A DNA stretch of 64,000 bases from Tridacna crocea (taxonomy: Eukaryota > Mollusca > Bivalvia > Cardiida > Cardiidae): positions 32,608,172 through 32,672,171 of the forward strand of contig OX031063.1 of the NCBI GenBank assembly GCA_943736015.1. The letters are read 5' to 3'. Position 1 is the first letter of the stretch; each line of letters begins with the position of its first letter. The notes under the pieces are model-generated. The model did no database searches, had not been told where the DNA came from, and saw nothing but the letters and a program-made list of their open reading frames with translations. The translations under genes and the position numbers were made by a program. Below, piece after piece: positions 1 to 10,960 of this stretch.

Positions 1-124
1 TTTAAATTGAAAGCATGCCTTGCAAACTTACGTCCTCTTGAATCATACTTTCCTAGGACAGCAACATTTTAGTAACTTAGCCCTGCTTTCACCACTTTCC
101 CAAACAAACACGGGTTATCACATG

Positions 125-320
125 TGTGCTATCAAATTCTTTTGTCAAAACATGTTGGATAAGGAGAAATTGCTCGTTATTAGCAATTTCTTCTTTATTA
201 AATACTTTTTCCCCACTACTAGCGAATTTTCCACCATTTTTGCAGCTTTTTAAATTGTCATCTGCCAACTCTTTGAATTTGGAAAAGTCTGATATTTGTC
301 GTTTGGAAAAGAGCTAAGAG
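125..320. mobile_element. Degenerate fold-back repeat, family member 1
   Basis: A hairpin at about 158-202 pairs an ataaggagaaattgct arm with agcaatttcttctttat. It is followed at 258-310 by a motif (gtcatctgccaactctttg, then a TTTGTCGTTTGG block). The same hairpin and motif pairing recurs near 6525-6900, 9700-9900 and 11040-11325, so this is a dispersed non-autonomous repeat. Frames across it are chance translations. No transposase or target-site duplication is visible. Confidence 0.5.
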
Positions 321-2143
321 AGCGCTGTGCTAGGGTATTAGATACTGTAACAGAAGACAAGTTTTGATATAGGTTACTGTTCACATAATTTCATAATGTG
401 TTAAAAAATCTGCTGATGAAAACTGACATTTACTTACTTGCCCTGTCTTTCTTGAAGCATTAAACAAATTTTTTTGCGGCGACTTTGATGCTTTGCATCA
501 ACTTTTTCTTGTACTTAATCAAATGTTTAGTGTTTGCCTTCCCTGCGGTATCAACCGAGGTCATGTGTTATCTAACGAAATAGATGAGTAACTAACAGGT
601 TTTACCAGAATTAAGTTTCAATATCACCATCCCAAGTCATTGACTAATAATAATTATGCTCTTGAAATAATAAATATATGAAAATGGTTTTTCTGTGAAG
701 AATACTAATCCCATTAATCGACACCCATAGGCTATCAATTTTGGAAAGAAACAACTTATTGTTACACGTCGCTTTAGGCAACCGGTCAAATACGATGTCA
801 TCGCCTAGCTAGAGCAGTGTCTACAACATACTGGAATATTATATAGGTCATGTTGTAAGAGAAGCTAGAGTGTCAAGTATGCCCACATCCACTTACCTCA
901 ATTTTTTTATAAAAACATTCAGTATACCTCAATTTTTTTTAAAAAAACATTCAGTAAAGAAACACTTTTAAATAAAAAAAATTCCCTGTTTTATTATCAT
1001 TCTACCTTACGGCTGATTTAGGCGATAAAGCTGGCAAAAATGAAAATATCAATACTTAGCCTCTGATACAGACTATTCAACTTGTTAAAACTGATGTCGT
1101 CTTCTCTCCACGACTATTCAAACTCTCCTCTATAACTCCGAGTCTACAATACCGGTTATAAATTTCTGAGGCAAGTCGACGGGTGATATTTACAACAACA
1201 AGTTGGCTTCTTTAATAAAGAAGCCAGGAGAGGTCAGCATCAATGCTTACAAATAGTTTATTGGCCTTCAATTTCACTATATTTTAGTACATGTAAACAA
1301 TCGAGTAAATAAGCCGCCGCGTAGAAACCTCCTACGCTTTACATAATGGTAATTTTTACCTTCTTTCAAGTTGCATGTTAGTATTCAGCGGTCTTCTTTC
1401 TCTTTTTTAATGAAAATCTTCCTATTTTTTTACTTCTGCTTGGAATATTTGCTCAATAAAAAAACTACAATTATCAGAGAGGTTAATTGCAGCTATGGCA
1501 AATTACTGAAATAAATCTTTTCTGAAATATGTCATTTATAAAAATAACTACGTCTATTTCCTGTTTTTTTTATTTCGCTTTATTTACAAAACCATGACGA
1601 AACAGACTGTGTATCAGAATAATTACGCGAAAAGAAATATAATTAAGACAGCAAATTCTGTGGCGGTCTGCCTTTTAAACTCACCACTGGTCTGATCACC
1701 TCTCCAATGAGTCTAACCAAACTCCAGCAGATAAAGGAAAGATACAGGATCTCTGAAATATGATAAACCAATATGTCTGACCTGGAATCATACACCTGTC
1801 TGTCGTATTCAGTCGTGTGACAATAGAGAATGTCTCCCGAACAGGAAATTAAATGATATTGATACGAGTGTTGAATATTGAGGACGCTATAAACCTTTTA
1901 CTAAGCGATCCTTGTGTTTAAATGACCTGAGGAAGGTGGCTTTTACAACTTCTTCTGCTGTTATCCAGTTCATTTTTCCATCGATGCTTCCAACGCTTTC
2001 AAAGAAAATTCTCATGATACAAAACGCATTTGTCCCCTGCAAATGTGTTAAACATGAAGAAAACTAAAATTGCGTTATTTGGTACAGGATGTACTTTTGA
2101 TCACAGAATGCAGTGCAGGATGGAATCGGACATATGCCCACCA
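321..2143. other. Non-coding stretch, no gene recognised
   Basis: No open frame of convincing length or composition is seen on either strand. Contents are AT-rich with T and A runs. The only structured items are a short tandem duplication at 895-955 and a near-perfect 23-bp palindrome at 1204-1226 (tggcttcttt arm). Confidence 0.6.
895..955. repeat. Two-copy 31-bp tandem duplication
   Basis: The block acctcaattttttt through aaacattcagt occurs at 895-923 and again at 926-955. The copies differ mainly in the length of the T and A runs. It is a simple local duplication with no evident function. Confidence 0.7.
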
Positions 2144-2356
2144 GAGCCTGTATTCACCAACCATTCTTGAAAATATTCTTAGTCTCCATCTGCATTTTTT
2201 TCTAGAATCTTTAACACAACATCTGATTGGCTAAACCATTCGGTTTGGCTAAACCATTCGGTTTAGCCAGTCAGAAGGTGTGTTACTTTCAAATATAGAA
2301 CATTCTGGAGAATAAGACAAAGACTGTTCTTAAGAATGGCTGGTGAATACGAGCCA
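2144..2356. mobile_element. Palindromic MITE, copy 1
   Basis: Ends match as inverted repeats: gcctgtattcaccaaccatt on the left and aatggctggtgaatacgagc on the right. The arms run inward through TCTTAGTCT and a GGCTAAACC block. The centre carries an extra tandem copy of a 19-bp segment (tggctaaaccattcggttt at about 2227-2264). It is clearly the same family as 8987-9185. It has no coding capacity and must be mobilised in trans. The superfamily cannot be assigned from the termini alone. Confidence 0.8.
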
Positions 2357-2536
2357 AGGGCTTTTAAAGCTTCCTTTCCATCACTGACAGAGATATTTCA
2401 ATGACTTTAAGTGTTGACTGTTTAAAACGGAACAATCTCTCGAATCTAAATCAATGGCACCTCTGATTCATCACGCAATCACTAATTTTAAGTTAACAAA
2501 GTATCCATTCTATTCATTTGATCGTTGCTTATAACC

Positions 2537-2824
2537 GAGCCCACGTAGCTCAGGTGGTACCGTGCGAGTCTTGAGAACAGGTAGTCTCTGGTTCGATTCC
2601 CTGTTCGGCCTATTTCTTTCCGAAGATTGATGATAGTAATTGTGACAGTATTCATTCCTCTCTCCTCTGACCATTATTTCGGCGATGGTTATGTTGGAGA
2701 GCAGATGGTAGCGAGGAAAAAAGACTTTGCTTATTTTCTGGTAAAAGAAAGGCCAGAACAATATGGGTAGGTGCACTTGACGCTGCGATATAAATGAAGT
2801 AATTTTGAAAATGGCGTTACTCAC
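2537..2824 (+). mobile_element. tRNA-derived SINE, nearly full length
   Basis: The first ~73 bp form a tRNA-like head with pol III A and B boxes and a CTGTTCGGCC end. A central domain follows (tttctttccgaagattgatg, then a GTTATGTTGG block). The tail, with a CTGCGATATAAATGAAGTA motif then TTGAAAATGGCGTTA, is shared with three SINEs in each macrosatellite unit. This head-core-tail plan matches the tRNA-derived V-SINE/RUDI-like elements described from molluscs; the exact family is inferred. A minus-strand open frame over it is an artefact. Confidence 0.8.
2546..2600 (+). promoter_or_regulatory. Internal RNA polymerase III promoter (A and B boxes) of the SINE
   Basis: TAGCTCAGGTGG at 2546-2557 fits the A-box consensus TRGCNNARYNGG. 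GGTTCGATTCC at 2590-2600 is a perfect B box. The spacing is that of a tRNA gene, but the flanks do not fold into a good cloverleaf, so this is a SINE promoter and not a functional tRNA gene. Confidence 0.8.
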
Positions 2825-2968
2825 CATAAAAGCAATGATATACCCACTTTATGCGTGCCCTGTTTTTCTGCAATTCTGGTTCTACGTCAGCTTGTCTTTT
2901 ATTTTCATTGCAAACCTGATACCTGTATAAAAATAAATAAAAAAAGTTTTTAAATTCAGACAATATTA

Positions 2969-3112
2969 GTTGTACGGTCAGGTTGCAGGGGACTTGGAAA
3001 CTTGTTCACGGCTGTGGTTAATCATGTCGCCCCGAGCCGAAGGCGAGGTGGCGACATGATTCACCACAGCCGTGAACAAGTTTCCTAGTCCCCTGCCACC
3101 TGACCGTACAAC
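2969..3112. repeat. 144-bp near-perfect palindrome
   Basis: Arms of about 65-70 bp run from gttgtacggtcagg inward to catgtcgcc, and mirror back from ggcgacatga to cctgaccgtacaac. The short centre is ccgagccgaaggcgaggt. Mismatches are few. It would extrude as a long cruciform. It probably represents a fold-back element, possibly part of a larger one with the segment starting at 3116. Confidence 0.8.
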
Positions 3113-3115
3113 GAA

Positions 3116-3472
3116 TTTATTATACTGCAAAGTTTTACCTTTTCAAAGCGCGTTAAGAGGAATTTTACTGTTTTATAATTTCACGAATCGAGTATGCTGA
3201 CAAAATAAAAATTCCCTTCTGTGTGCCCCAATTCAATGAAAACTGACGTCACTGGAGACTGACGTCACTAAAACGTGCAGTTTGGTGCGTAAATGTGCAG
3301 TCTGGTGATCGATCGACGCCGCCATTTTGGATGTTGTGTTGCACGTGTAGTGATGCTTACGGGGCACTCAAAAGGGAAACTGGCTTTACGTGGTTCTTGC
3401 CAGGGAACATGATATATGTTCCCGGCATGTTAACCAATCTGATCACGAGAAATTTCTTTGCAGTATAATAAA
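3116..3472. mobile_element. Segment bounded by perfect 17-bp inverted repeats
   Basis: tttattatactgcaaag at 3116-3132 is exactly the reverse complement of ctttgcagtataataaa at 3456-3472. The interior has no coding potential but carries two TGACGTCA sites, a GCCGCCATTTTGG and a CACGTG. It could be a non-autonomous DNA element that includes the preceding palindrome. No clear target duplication is seen. Confidence 0.5.
3244..3347. promoter_or_regulatory. Cluster of promoter-type motifs (2x CRE, YY1-like, E-box)
   Basis: Two perfect CREs (TGACGTCA) lie at 3244-3251 and 3260-3267, 16 bp apart. A YY1-type GCCGCCATTTTGG is at 3318-3330 and a CACGTG E-box at 3342-3347. These are known metazoan promoter motifs, and their density in an AT-rich region is unusual. 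No downstream exon is recognised, and the cluster may simply be part of the surrounding repeat. Confidence 0.3.
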
Positions 3473-5334
3473 GACGTTTGTAAGGTTTTTTAGACCTGTT
3501 ACTTCCGACTGAAGAGTACCATGTTACCATACGGGTTGTCATTTCTGAGAAGTTAGACATCTCATGATTGTCGTAGACAGTCTACACGTGCTTGTAATAA
3601 TCAATTACTCTGTCTCATAATTTTTCAAATGTTTTTACCACAAGACCATTAACCTCTTTGTTATTTTGTCAATGACTGCGTTTCTTTCAAAGCATAATTA
3701 TACATGAATTAGTTGTGCATCTGTAGTATAATTGATAAGGCTCTTAAATACATCCAAATTGACAAGTATGTATTCCTATTTTTTTGTTCTGTTTTGTGTA
3801 TTTTTTTTTCCAAAAAAAGATCGTTTATATGTTTATTGAATGAATTGAAAAAAATCGAACTTCATTTTTTGCCAGAAGATTCAAAGGCGTCAACGCAAAC
3901 ATGCTCGAACAGACAAAAAACTTCGAACGAAGGCCAAACATAATTGAATTTCTCGAATGATGCAAGATAGTTTACTTTGCTGTGCAGCGATGCATTTTGA
4001 TGACGGAGAGTGGGCTCTGTACTTCCATTTAAAGGTAAAAATAACACCTTAGTTTTGCTGAAAAGCAGTCGGTTGATTACAAAAAAATCCAGTGTGTATT
4101 TCTGTTTGTTATCCTTCAATATGCTATCTCAGATTTTCATGAGAGGAAGAGCTTTTGAAAACTAAAAAAAAGTCATTCGTTTCATTCAGCATATTTCTTT
4201 CTCCCAAGATGAATTGTGCCCAATCAAAGAAAATTCACAAATGATTCATCTTTAACGTACACAGGCGAGTCTAAAAACGTGACGTCTAGTAAAATCTGAA
4301 CAGTTTTTAAGTTTTTAAGTTTTCACGAAGAATTTATTCATTCTTTTCAGCACTGTTACGAGCATTTCGCAATCAAGCAATGTATCTCTCCCCTGAGAGA
4401 AAAACGTGGGATGGGAAAATCTGAAACACTACAAGTGCAACAGAACAAACTTAAATTGCTAGAAGTGTTCAACTGAAGGAAATTAAACGAAATCTCCGGT
4501 TTATTACGGGAGTTTAAAAGTCGATTATTCTTGCTGGTTTACAATCCGCACTTGAAATGTAATCAGAAGCTTTAGAATACAACTTTATTACGATGTGCAA
4601 AAAGTCTTTTTTTAGAAGTTTCTTACATAATTTGCAAAGTTACTGTGGCCTGTAAAGTTTTTCTCTTTTAATTTAATAGTTTTTTTTTTAAACTATTCTT
4701 CCTACAATCGGGGCCTTTCACACAATATGCTATCTTCTGGGAAAAAATGAAAAATCGTTGAAAACATTGGAAAAACAGGAAACGGATTTTCTACCTTTTC
4801 CTCAAAAGCCATTGTTTAATATTTGAGCCATATTTAGTTTATTGTCTGGAAACACTATATTCTATAGGCAAATCTAAAGAATTTAACGCTATATACTAAA
4901 TGCTTATTCAAAATTCAGTCGTAATAAATGTGATAGTTCAAGTATTCGAACTACAAAGCACCTAATTTAGTTCATTCGTGTTGAGCTATAACAGAAAATA
5001 TATCGTAAGTGTGCATTTAAACGAAATCAGTAATAATAACCAAGACCAGTATTGCCTAAGGCTCATAAACTTTCATTTCCTGTATACTTCAGTAAAAGTA
5101 TGTCTCAAAAACAGGAAATTAAATGCTGTTGATACAAGTATTTTAACCGACAGATACAGACATTCTAAAATTACAAAATGTCTATAATATCCTCTACCTG
5201 ATAAGTCTCGTGAGAACGGAAGAGGAAGTTGGAAATTAGAAGAAAATGCACATGATGCGACAGAATTGTTTCCTGGTGAGAGTGATTTTAAAAGCTTGGT
5301 GTGTATAGTAGCTGTTGTCCAGACTAAGAAATTT
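3473..5334. other. Non-coding stretch, no gene recognised
   Basis: AT-rich sequence with A and T runs (for example 3800-3820 and 4680-4692). Short open frames are present but none has coding-like composition or recognisable similarity. No repeat family identified elsewhere in the window is seen here. Confidence 0.55.
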
Positions 5335-5409
5335 GTCGGTTTACTTCAAAAACGTCGTAACTACAGCTTGTTTTACGCTGTAGTTACGAAGTTTTTGAAG
5401 TAAACTGAC
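5335..5409. mobile_element. 75-bp palindromic element, copy 1
   Basis: The left arm (33 nt, from gtcggtttacttcaaaaacg) pairs with the right arm ending gaagtaaactgac, with two mismatches and an 8-9 nt loop. A diverged copy lies at 11474-11554, so this is a dispersed tiny fold-back element and not a chance hairpin. Confidence 0.75.
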
Positions 5410-6524
5410 GAATGTACTTTTTTAGTAACGGAGAATAAATATCGATTGAATTTGCAGGGTTTCATGCATCTGATAAAAGTATTGACCGATATCAACAAGC
5501 GCAGTTCTCACAGGCTAACATAGGCTAACTTTTTGCTTGTTGTAATTTTTCTGCATATCGAAGGGACATTTGACCACATGAATTAGTGGATTTTTAGCCA
5601 AAATAGATATTATGGAACTATAAAATTATGATTACGTGCAAGGTATAATGCATCATTTAGCCCCCATTCGCGGTTCATATACGTTTTTTTTTTATACTTT
5701 ATTTTTAGCCAAAACGTCACAATTGTGGGGATTTTGGTGAATGATGCAACAATAGGAAAAACCCGTTTCATTCCATAGTATGCATTTTAAATTGTATCTT
5801 GAGTCATGGATTGGTTACAACTTGTTGATTGTGATGCAGCTTTACTTCCACAGGCTGCTAAGCGCGACTCAGTGGCGTTTTGCGGACATTGTTGATTAAG
5901 ATCATACTGCACAGAACGTTCGATCTGATCTTTGGTCTGCTTGGTCCAATGAGGAGTTATCTCTACCGCCCTCCCAAATAGTTTTGAAATAGCAAAAGTT
6001 TGGCTTTTACAATCGGGTTGACAGTTTCATTTCATTTGCTTAGCAAGATAAGGGTTAAGGGTGGGGGTTGTTAAACAGAAATACCACTGAGATAATATTC
6101 TAGGGCGCTATGTACAGCCATTCAAATGATTTTACGTTTAAAGGTTAAGGCCATGTTAGTATCCTGTGTATCCGCCGTGTACTGCAATGTATTAAAGAAG
6201 GATTGACAGCAGGAAGTGAAATGTGCATTTCTTTCACTTGCACCCGATATACTAGCTTTTGGTTCTCACTGGGGAGACGACACATGCTTATGCATACTTT
6301 TTTCACATTCCTGTTTATTTCAGGGTTTGCGTGCAGGTTAGGGACGTAATTATATTCGGCAGTATGTCATGAAATACACAGTGAATTTTCCACCAATATG
6401 CTGTAAAACTGATAGTCTTTGTGCGAACTACAGTTGATGTATCTTTATTTTAAATTTAAATAAATAATAATTTTAAATAAACATGCGTCACAGAGGCAGT
6501 GCGAATTGTAACTAATACAAAACA
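5410..6524. other. Non-coding stretch, no gene recognised
   Basis: No credible exon or RNA gene seen. A TTTTTAGCCAAAA motif is repeated at about 5591 and 5702. The rest is AT-rich sequence without recognised repeats. Confidence 0.5.
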
Positions 6525-6900
6525 ATGCCACAAAACCGTGTTTGGAGACACAACCATTTTGTCCTTTTCCCACTATATTTTTTTTTAACCTAATTATCAC
6601 GATTTCGGCTTCATTGCATCTGTCGTCTGCAAATGCTTCGAATTTCGACAAGTCCAAATCTTTGTCGTTTGGTAAAGGATTAACTCTTTCAAACATAATT
6701 CCGACTTTTAACGAACCTAGAGTAGAAAGATTTTGAATACATAGGGGGAAAAGGAGAAAATGCTGATTACCAGCATCTTCGCCTTTCTCCACAATGTTTA
6801 CTAGCCTATCAGAGACAGATTTCATCATTTGAGTCACACTCAATTTGTCGTCCGCTAATATTCAATTTGGACAAGCCTATTTTTTTTTCGTTTGCTCAAG
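6525..6900. mobile_element. Fold-back repeat, family member 2
   Basis: Contains the family hairpin at 6744-6796 (gaaaatgctgattaccagc between GGAAAAGG and CCTTTCTCC arms). The companion motif, cgtctgcaaatgcttcg with an AAATCTTTGTCGTTTGG block, lies at about 6630-6675 and a second, weaker copy at 6846-6900. The 132-residue minus-strand frame over this region is low in information and overlaps the repeat, so I do not call it a gene. Confidence 0.6.
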
Positions 6901-8080
6901 AGTTATGGTACTTTTGCGTGCTTCACAGAGTCTGACTTCCACAGAATACGTAGTCAGATTCTGTGTATTAAGCTCTACAACATTTTGTAAGAAATTCTCA
7001 CCAGCCGGAGTGAGAAAGAAAAGATCGAAATTATTTATCTTTTCGTTAGCAGATCTGTGTTTTATTTCCCCTAGCGAAAAGTACAACGTCTAGGAGAGTG
7101 AGATACTCAGGGAATTTGATTTAAAATCTACATTTTATATCCGATACTTATCAATAAAACATAATCCTTGTCATTTCCTATGACATGTTTGGTGTCCTTT
7201 TGGCGCCCTTTGTCTATCCCAAGAAATCGCCAGATTTGTATCACTCCGCCCAAACAACAATGATTAATTGATAGTTCTAGTCAATGTTTTATCTTAAGAA
7301 ATTAGTTTTCTCAATATCTAGGAAGGTCTCTTGGTCTCTCATGGTCTTCAGAAATTAGTTTTTCGGAGATTTAGGAGTTTCGTAAAAATATGGCTTTCCG
7401 TAAATAACTTTCTGTAGATGGTCTGTTTTTGGTACAAAACTTTCGGTTACAGCCGGGCAAATATTTTTGAAAATGCCAAGGAAATTCCTTGAGGTCAGTC
7501 TTAAATCGGAAACAGTGTAGCAAATTCCTTTTTATCCGGCGCACCTCTACGCACATGGTATTTGTCAAAACCGTCACGCATAGATTAAATAGGTTTTTAG
7601 TCTGAAGAAGAGGGGGGAATGTGAAAATGCAATCCTTTTTCGATCTTTACAAATCACAAGATATTCGACTCTACCTAGTAGAGAATTACTCGTACATTTT
7701 CTATCTAATACCAGTGGATTTACATTATTTTTTGAAGTTATCTGAAACCTGATCTTCCTTAAAGTGTAGGAGATATTAATCCAAAGCTTTTACATCCTAC
7801 AAACTCATTTACTAAACGGATTATGGTCTCTGTAAAGGAGGTTCCATGCATCTGAAAAAAGCTTCGATTCGTGGAAGCCTGTACAATCCGCGTTGGTTGA
7901 CATGCATAGAAACTTTTGCTGTTTGTAAATTTTCTGCGTGTCAAGGGACGATTCTACACATGATTAGGCCGGTTGTTTTAAATTTTTACCAAACACAACT
8001 GCAGAATGCTCCAAACTGGAAGCATTTGAAGAAGACAAAATATATATGACTGAAAAATTGAAATTTGGTTTGGGAAGGTT
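6901..8080. other. Non-coding stretch, no gene recognised
   Basis: Several frames of 60-82 codons occur on both strands, overlapping one another, with no recognisable domain. A small hairpin (ttctcaccagccggagtgagaa) lies at about 6996-7017. Nothing else is supported. Confidence 0.5.
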
Positions 8081-8150
8081 AGAAAACACTGTGGCAAAAG
8101 GAAAAAAATGCTGGTAACCAGCATTTTCTCCTTTTTCCACAGTGTTTCCT
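8081..8150. repeat. Loop-less hairpin of the fold-back family
   Basis: Two 35-nt arms meet at ctggt/aacca with no loop. The outer arms read agaaaacactgtgg and ccacagtgtttcct. It matches the hairpins at 6744-6796, 9753-9816 and 11202-11267. Confidence 0.75.
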
Positions 8151-8199
8151 AAATGTTGTTAAAACTGTGATTATGTGATAAACAGTTTAACAAAGGGTT

Positions 8200-8290
8200 T
8201 AAATGAATCCATAATTATGTGATGACTTGATTGGTATAATTCTTCACTACAAGGTGATTCAAACGCCATTTTTCCCAGAGTACAGTGTTT
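8200..8290. repeat. Dispersed repeat 'ATTATGTGATGACTTG', copy 1
   Basis: The string aatccataattatgtgatg followed by ACTTGATTGGTATAAT and, about 45 bp later, a CCAGAG block is recognisable again at 11615-11690 and 12565-12650. Boundaries are soft and the class is unknown. Confidence 0.5.
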
Positions 8291-8934
8291 TAAATCTAAA
8301 CTTTGTCATGGCGACTCTTCTCCGCACTTACAGGTAAAATAAAATCACAGTTTCGTTCCAAACTAATTTAACTGTTGCAGAAGTCCGGACTGATGTGTAT
8401 ATTAACTTTATTATTCAGACTTTGTATGCCAATCTAAATGTGGAAGGAAAAACAAGGCAGAGTCAATCTATATGTCGAAAAACGCTGAAGAATGACTCTT
8501 TCAGTGCCAAACACATAACCTTGATCTTTCTAGTCGGTTGAAAATGATGCCAGTAAAACTCAGATGTATGTTTATCTACATGGCTTGACAAACCAAGTTG
8601 ACATTAGAGATCTAAGATCGGAGTGCAAGTTCAGTGCAGTCTGAGAGAGATCTATGACCCCCCCCCATCCCCCTTCAAAAGCCCCTGTTCCCGCCCGGGA
8701 ACTAAAAGGTTAAAGATTTTGGAGACAAACAACAAAGGATTGCAACTTTTAACACCACGGATGCCTAAAGGACCTTTTCCAGATAGAGCAAATCAAGATT
8801 AGACAGCAGAACTTTTGTGATCTGATCACAGGTATATACCGCTTGCTTCTTGATTATAACCTACATGTATGACCGATATTTTCTCGGCCTAGAGAAAAAG
8901 ATGTTAATATTTCGGCCTACAAAACGTGAAAAGT
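8291..8934. other. Non-coding stretch, no gene recognised
   Basis: No open frame of note. A C-rich run (ccccccccc at about 8658) is the only compositional oddity. Confidence 0.5.
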
Positions 8935-9230
8935 TACATTCGGACATTTGCGTGAAGTGACATGTCGGATATGCCTGCCCAGTCCAGGGCCCGTATTCAC
9001 CAACCATTCTTGAGAATAATTCTTAGTCTTATTCTCCAAGATTTTCTATGTTTGTAAGTAACACAACTTCTGATTGGCTAAACCGAATGGTTTAGCCAAT
9101 CAGAAGTTGTGTTGCTTACAAATGTAGAAAATTCTGGAGAATAAGACAAAGAATATTCTTAAGAATGGTTGGTGAATACGGGCCCAGGAAGGCTAATCCG
9201 AAACGATACTTTCCGTTTATATGTAATTTT
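8935..9230. mobile_element. Palindromic MITE of the GCGTAAAGTG...GCCTG family, split by an insertion
   Basis: The left half (about 8942-8986) has catttgcgtgaagtgacatg and GCCTGCCCAGTCC. The right half resumes at 9186 with GGAAGGCTAATCC and ACGATACTTTCCG. Removing 8987-9185 restores one continuous palindromic element like those at 9273-9333, 11905-11990 and 12033-12112. The insertion is therefore younger than this element. Confidence 0.7.
8987..9185. mobile_element. 199-bp palindromic MITE, copy 2 (nested)
   Basis: Near-perfect inverted repeat from gggcccgtattcaccaacc to ggttggtgaatacgggccc, arms close to 95 bp. It has a GGCTAAACC core and AGTCTTATTCTCC / GGAGAATAAGACA blocks. CCAG appears at both junctions (8984-8987 and 9183-9186), consistent with a 4-bp target duplication that shares bases with the termini. 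Same family as 2144-2356. Confidence 0.85.
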
Positions 9231-9272
9231 CTGTTTTGCACAAGTCTTCTGTGACACAAAATCTAATGTAAT

Positions 9273-9333
9273 CGTAAAGCGCGTCTCGAATTAGCCTGCG
9301 CAGGCTGATTCGACACGACACTTTACGCAAATG
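9273..9333. mobile_element. Palindromic MITE of the GCGTAAAGTG family, compact copy
   Basis: cgtaaagcgcgtctcgaatt and TAGCCTGCG pair with CGCAGGCTGATTCG and acacgacactttacg. It is followed by CAAATGGTC, the usual outer end of the family. It has no coding content. Confidence 0.75.
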
Positions 9334-9699
9334 GTCTGAATGCCCCTTTTTCACGCGTTGCAGTCATTTAGTCTAGGAAGATGACTTGCCGAGTCCAGAT
9401 AACTGTTGAAATAGGAATATTTGGAGTTACAGAAGTTGTTTCCCTTGACGAGCCAAAAGCTATAAGTACCATTCGTGCTCTATGAACTGACCTTAATACA
9501 TCTCCAATAAGTATCGTCAAGGTCAACCTGCGCAGCGTAAAGGCTGACCTGAACAGACACGTTTATGTAGTCAATTTTCTACGGCTGAAATTTAAGGACC
9601 AGTATACCAGATATTTCAAGGCTGTTATATAAGGTTTGTTTCGTGGATCCACATGACAGCAATGACTTGTTTGGTATCATGCCATCTACGAAATTGCTT
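9334..9699. other. Non-coding stretch with one degraded repeat
   Basis: About 9505-9565 has a weak trace of the GCGTAAAGTG palindrome family (aacctgcgcagcgtaaagg, GACCTGAACAGACACG). No gene seen. Confidence 0.4.
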
Positions 9700-9900
9700 T
9701 AACCCTTTACCACACAATCCCAACTTTTAACAAGAAGCATTTTTAAAAAAAAATTGTGGGAAAAATGAAAAAAATGCTGGAGATTGGCATGTTCTCCTTT
9801 TCCCACAAAGTTTTCTAACCTTCCAACAACAAATTTCAAATTACCACATTTATATTGTCATCTGCAAATGAACCGTCTCAATAAGACGATTTTAATGAGA
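9700..9900. mobile_element. Fold-back repeat, family member 3
   Basis: AACCCTTTACCACACAAT begins the element. The hairpin at 9753-9816 pairs TTGTGGGAAAAATG with CCTTTTCCCACAA. The companion motif attgtcatctgcaaatgaa follows at about 9858. The order agrees with members at 6525 and 11040, inverted in part. Confidence 0.6.
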
Positions 9901-10839
9901 ACGCACAACATACGTTTTTAGTGAAAATAATCAATGTTTTCAATTTTGAAAAAAAAAAAAATCACTCCCTCTATCTGGAGTAAAACTAATTTTCAAACTT
10001 GAGTTCTATCAATATGCTCTATATCTTGTCTATCTTGATATTGCATCTTTGCAAGCCAAGGCCGACGATTCACTACGCTACTCTACCCTTGGCGGATCGA
10101 GCTTGATTTTTATGTTCACCCGATACGCTTTTTCATTGGATGGAGCCAGCTCTAGCTGCAACGAATGAAATCGCTCGTAGCATTTCATCTTTGATAAAAA
10201 TAGAACAAGGTCTCTACCTTTCGAATAGAAGGTAAAACAGGGAAACCCACGTGTATGTGTATTCGTAAGCGGTTTGTAAAACGATATTTCATTTGCTTTT
10301 AGAAATATGATGTAAAGGGGGATAATAAGTAGCATCCAATAGAGGTTGCCTGGCAGGAATCTCGAAATCGGGCTCAATCAGCCAAGGTAAGATCCACGTA
10401 GTGATCGTAAACTTCTCTCGCGAAGATGTGATATAGCGATGTTTTTTGGTTGTTGTTGTTAAGGGGGGGAAACCTTATATAGCCGAAGCATTTAAACTCT
10501 CGTGCGTATTAATGAAACAAGTTATCACTGTATCTTATGCAATTCTTTCTAGCAGATTATCGAAAAATATCGGTGAAATCTTGTATTCGCTATTCTATGG
10601 TTGCGACCAGTGAAAATACCGATTTTTAGATTGTAACTCTTCAACTGAAGCCTTAAACCCAGATGGAAACATGACGTCATTTACATTACATTTCTTGCGC
10701 TTGACGTAATATTGTAATGCTTTGCCAGACGGAAGGGGTACGGTACGGGAAATAGAAAAATAAAACTGTACAGGATTTTGATTAATTTCCGTTAGAGAGG
10801 GTTAAAAGTATGAAATAAATCGAATATTTTTTTTTTTTA
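9901..10839. other. Non-coding stretch, no gene recognised
   Basis: A 99-codon minus-strand frame (10078-10377) has no recognisable domain and no supporting context, and I do not call it a gene. One TGACGTCA-like site occurs at about 10672. Otherwise AT-rich spacer. Confidence 0.45.
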
Positions 10840-10960
10840 TGAAAGATCGACATTTATTTCATTTCATGAACATCATCGGTAATATTCTAACTCATGGCTG
10901 CGGCTCTCTTGAAAATATTAGCGATGATAATCACTCGATGAAATAAATTTCGATCTTTCA
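10840..10960. mobile_element. 121-bp palindromic element
   Basis: The left arm tgaaagatcgacatttattt with TCATGAACATCATCGGTAATATT pairs with the right arm AATATTAGCGATGATAA through aaataaatttcgatctttca. Arms are about 45 nt with several mismatches. A single copy was found in this window. Confidence 0.65.

Noticed and set aside
2537..2609. Possible tRNA gene
   Set aside because: A and B boxes are good, but the ends do not pair into a proper acceptor stem, and the sequence runs on into a SINE core and tail shared with other copies.
2510..2827. 105-codon minus-strand frame
   Set aside because: It covers the SINE at 2537-2824 in antisense. Similar frames appear over SINE-b in each unit (for example 18293-18586), showing they derive from the element.
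6445..6843. 132-codon minus-strand frame
   Set aside because: It overlaps the fold-back repeat family and has no recognisable domain, and a plus-strand frame covers the same place.
10078..10377. 99-codon minus-strand frame
   Set aside because: Starts with ATG but has no domain I recognise and no supporting context. Left as unproven rather than called.
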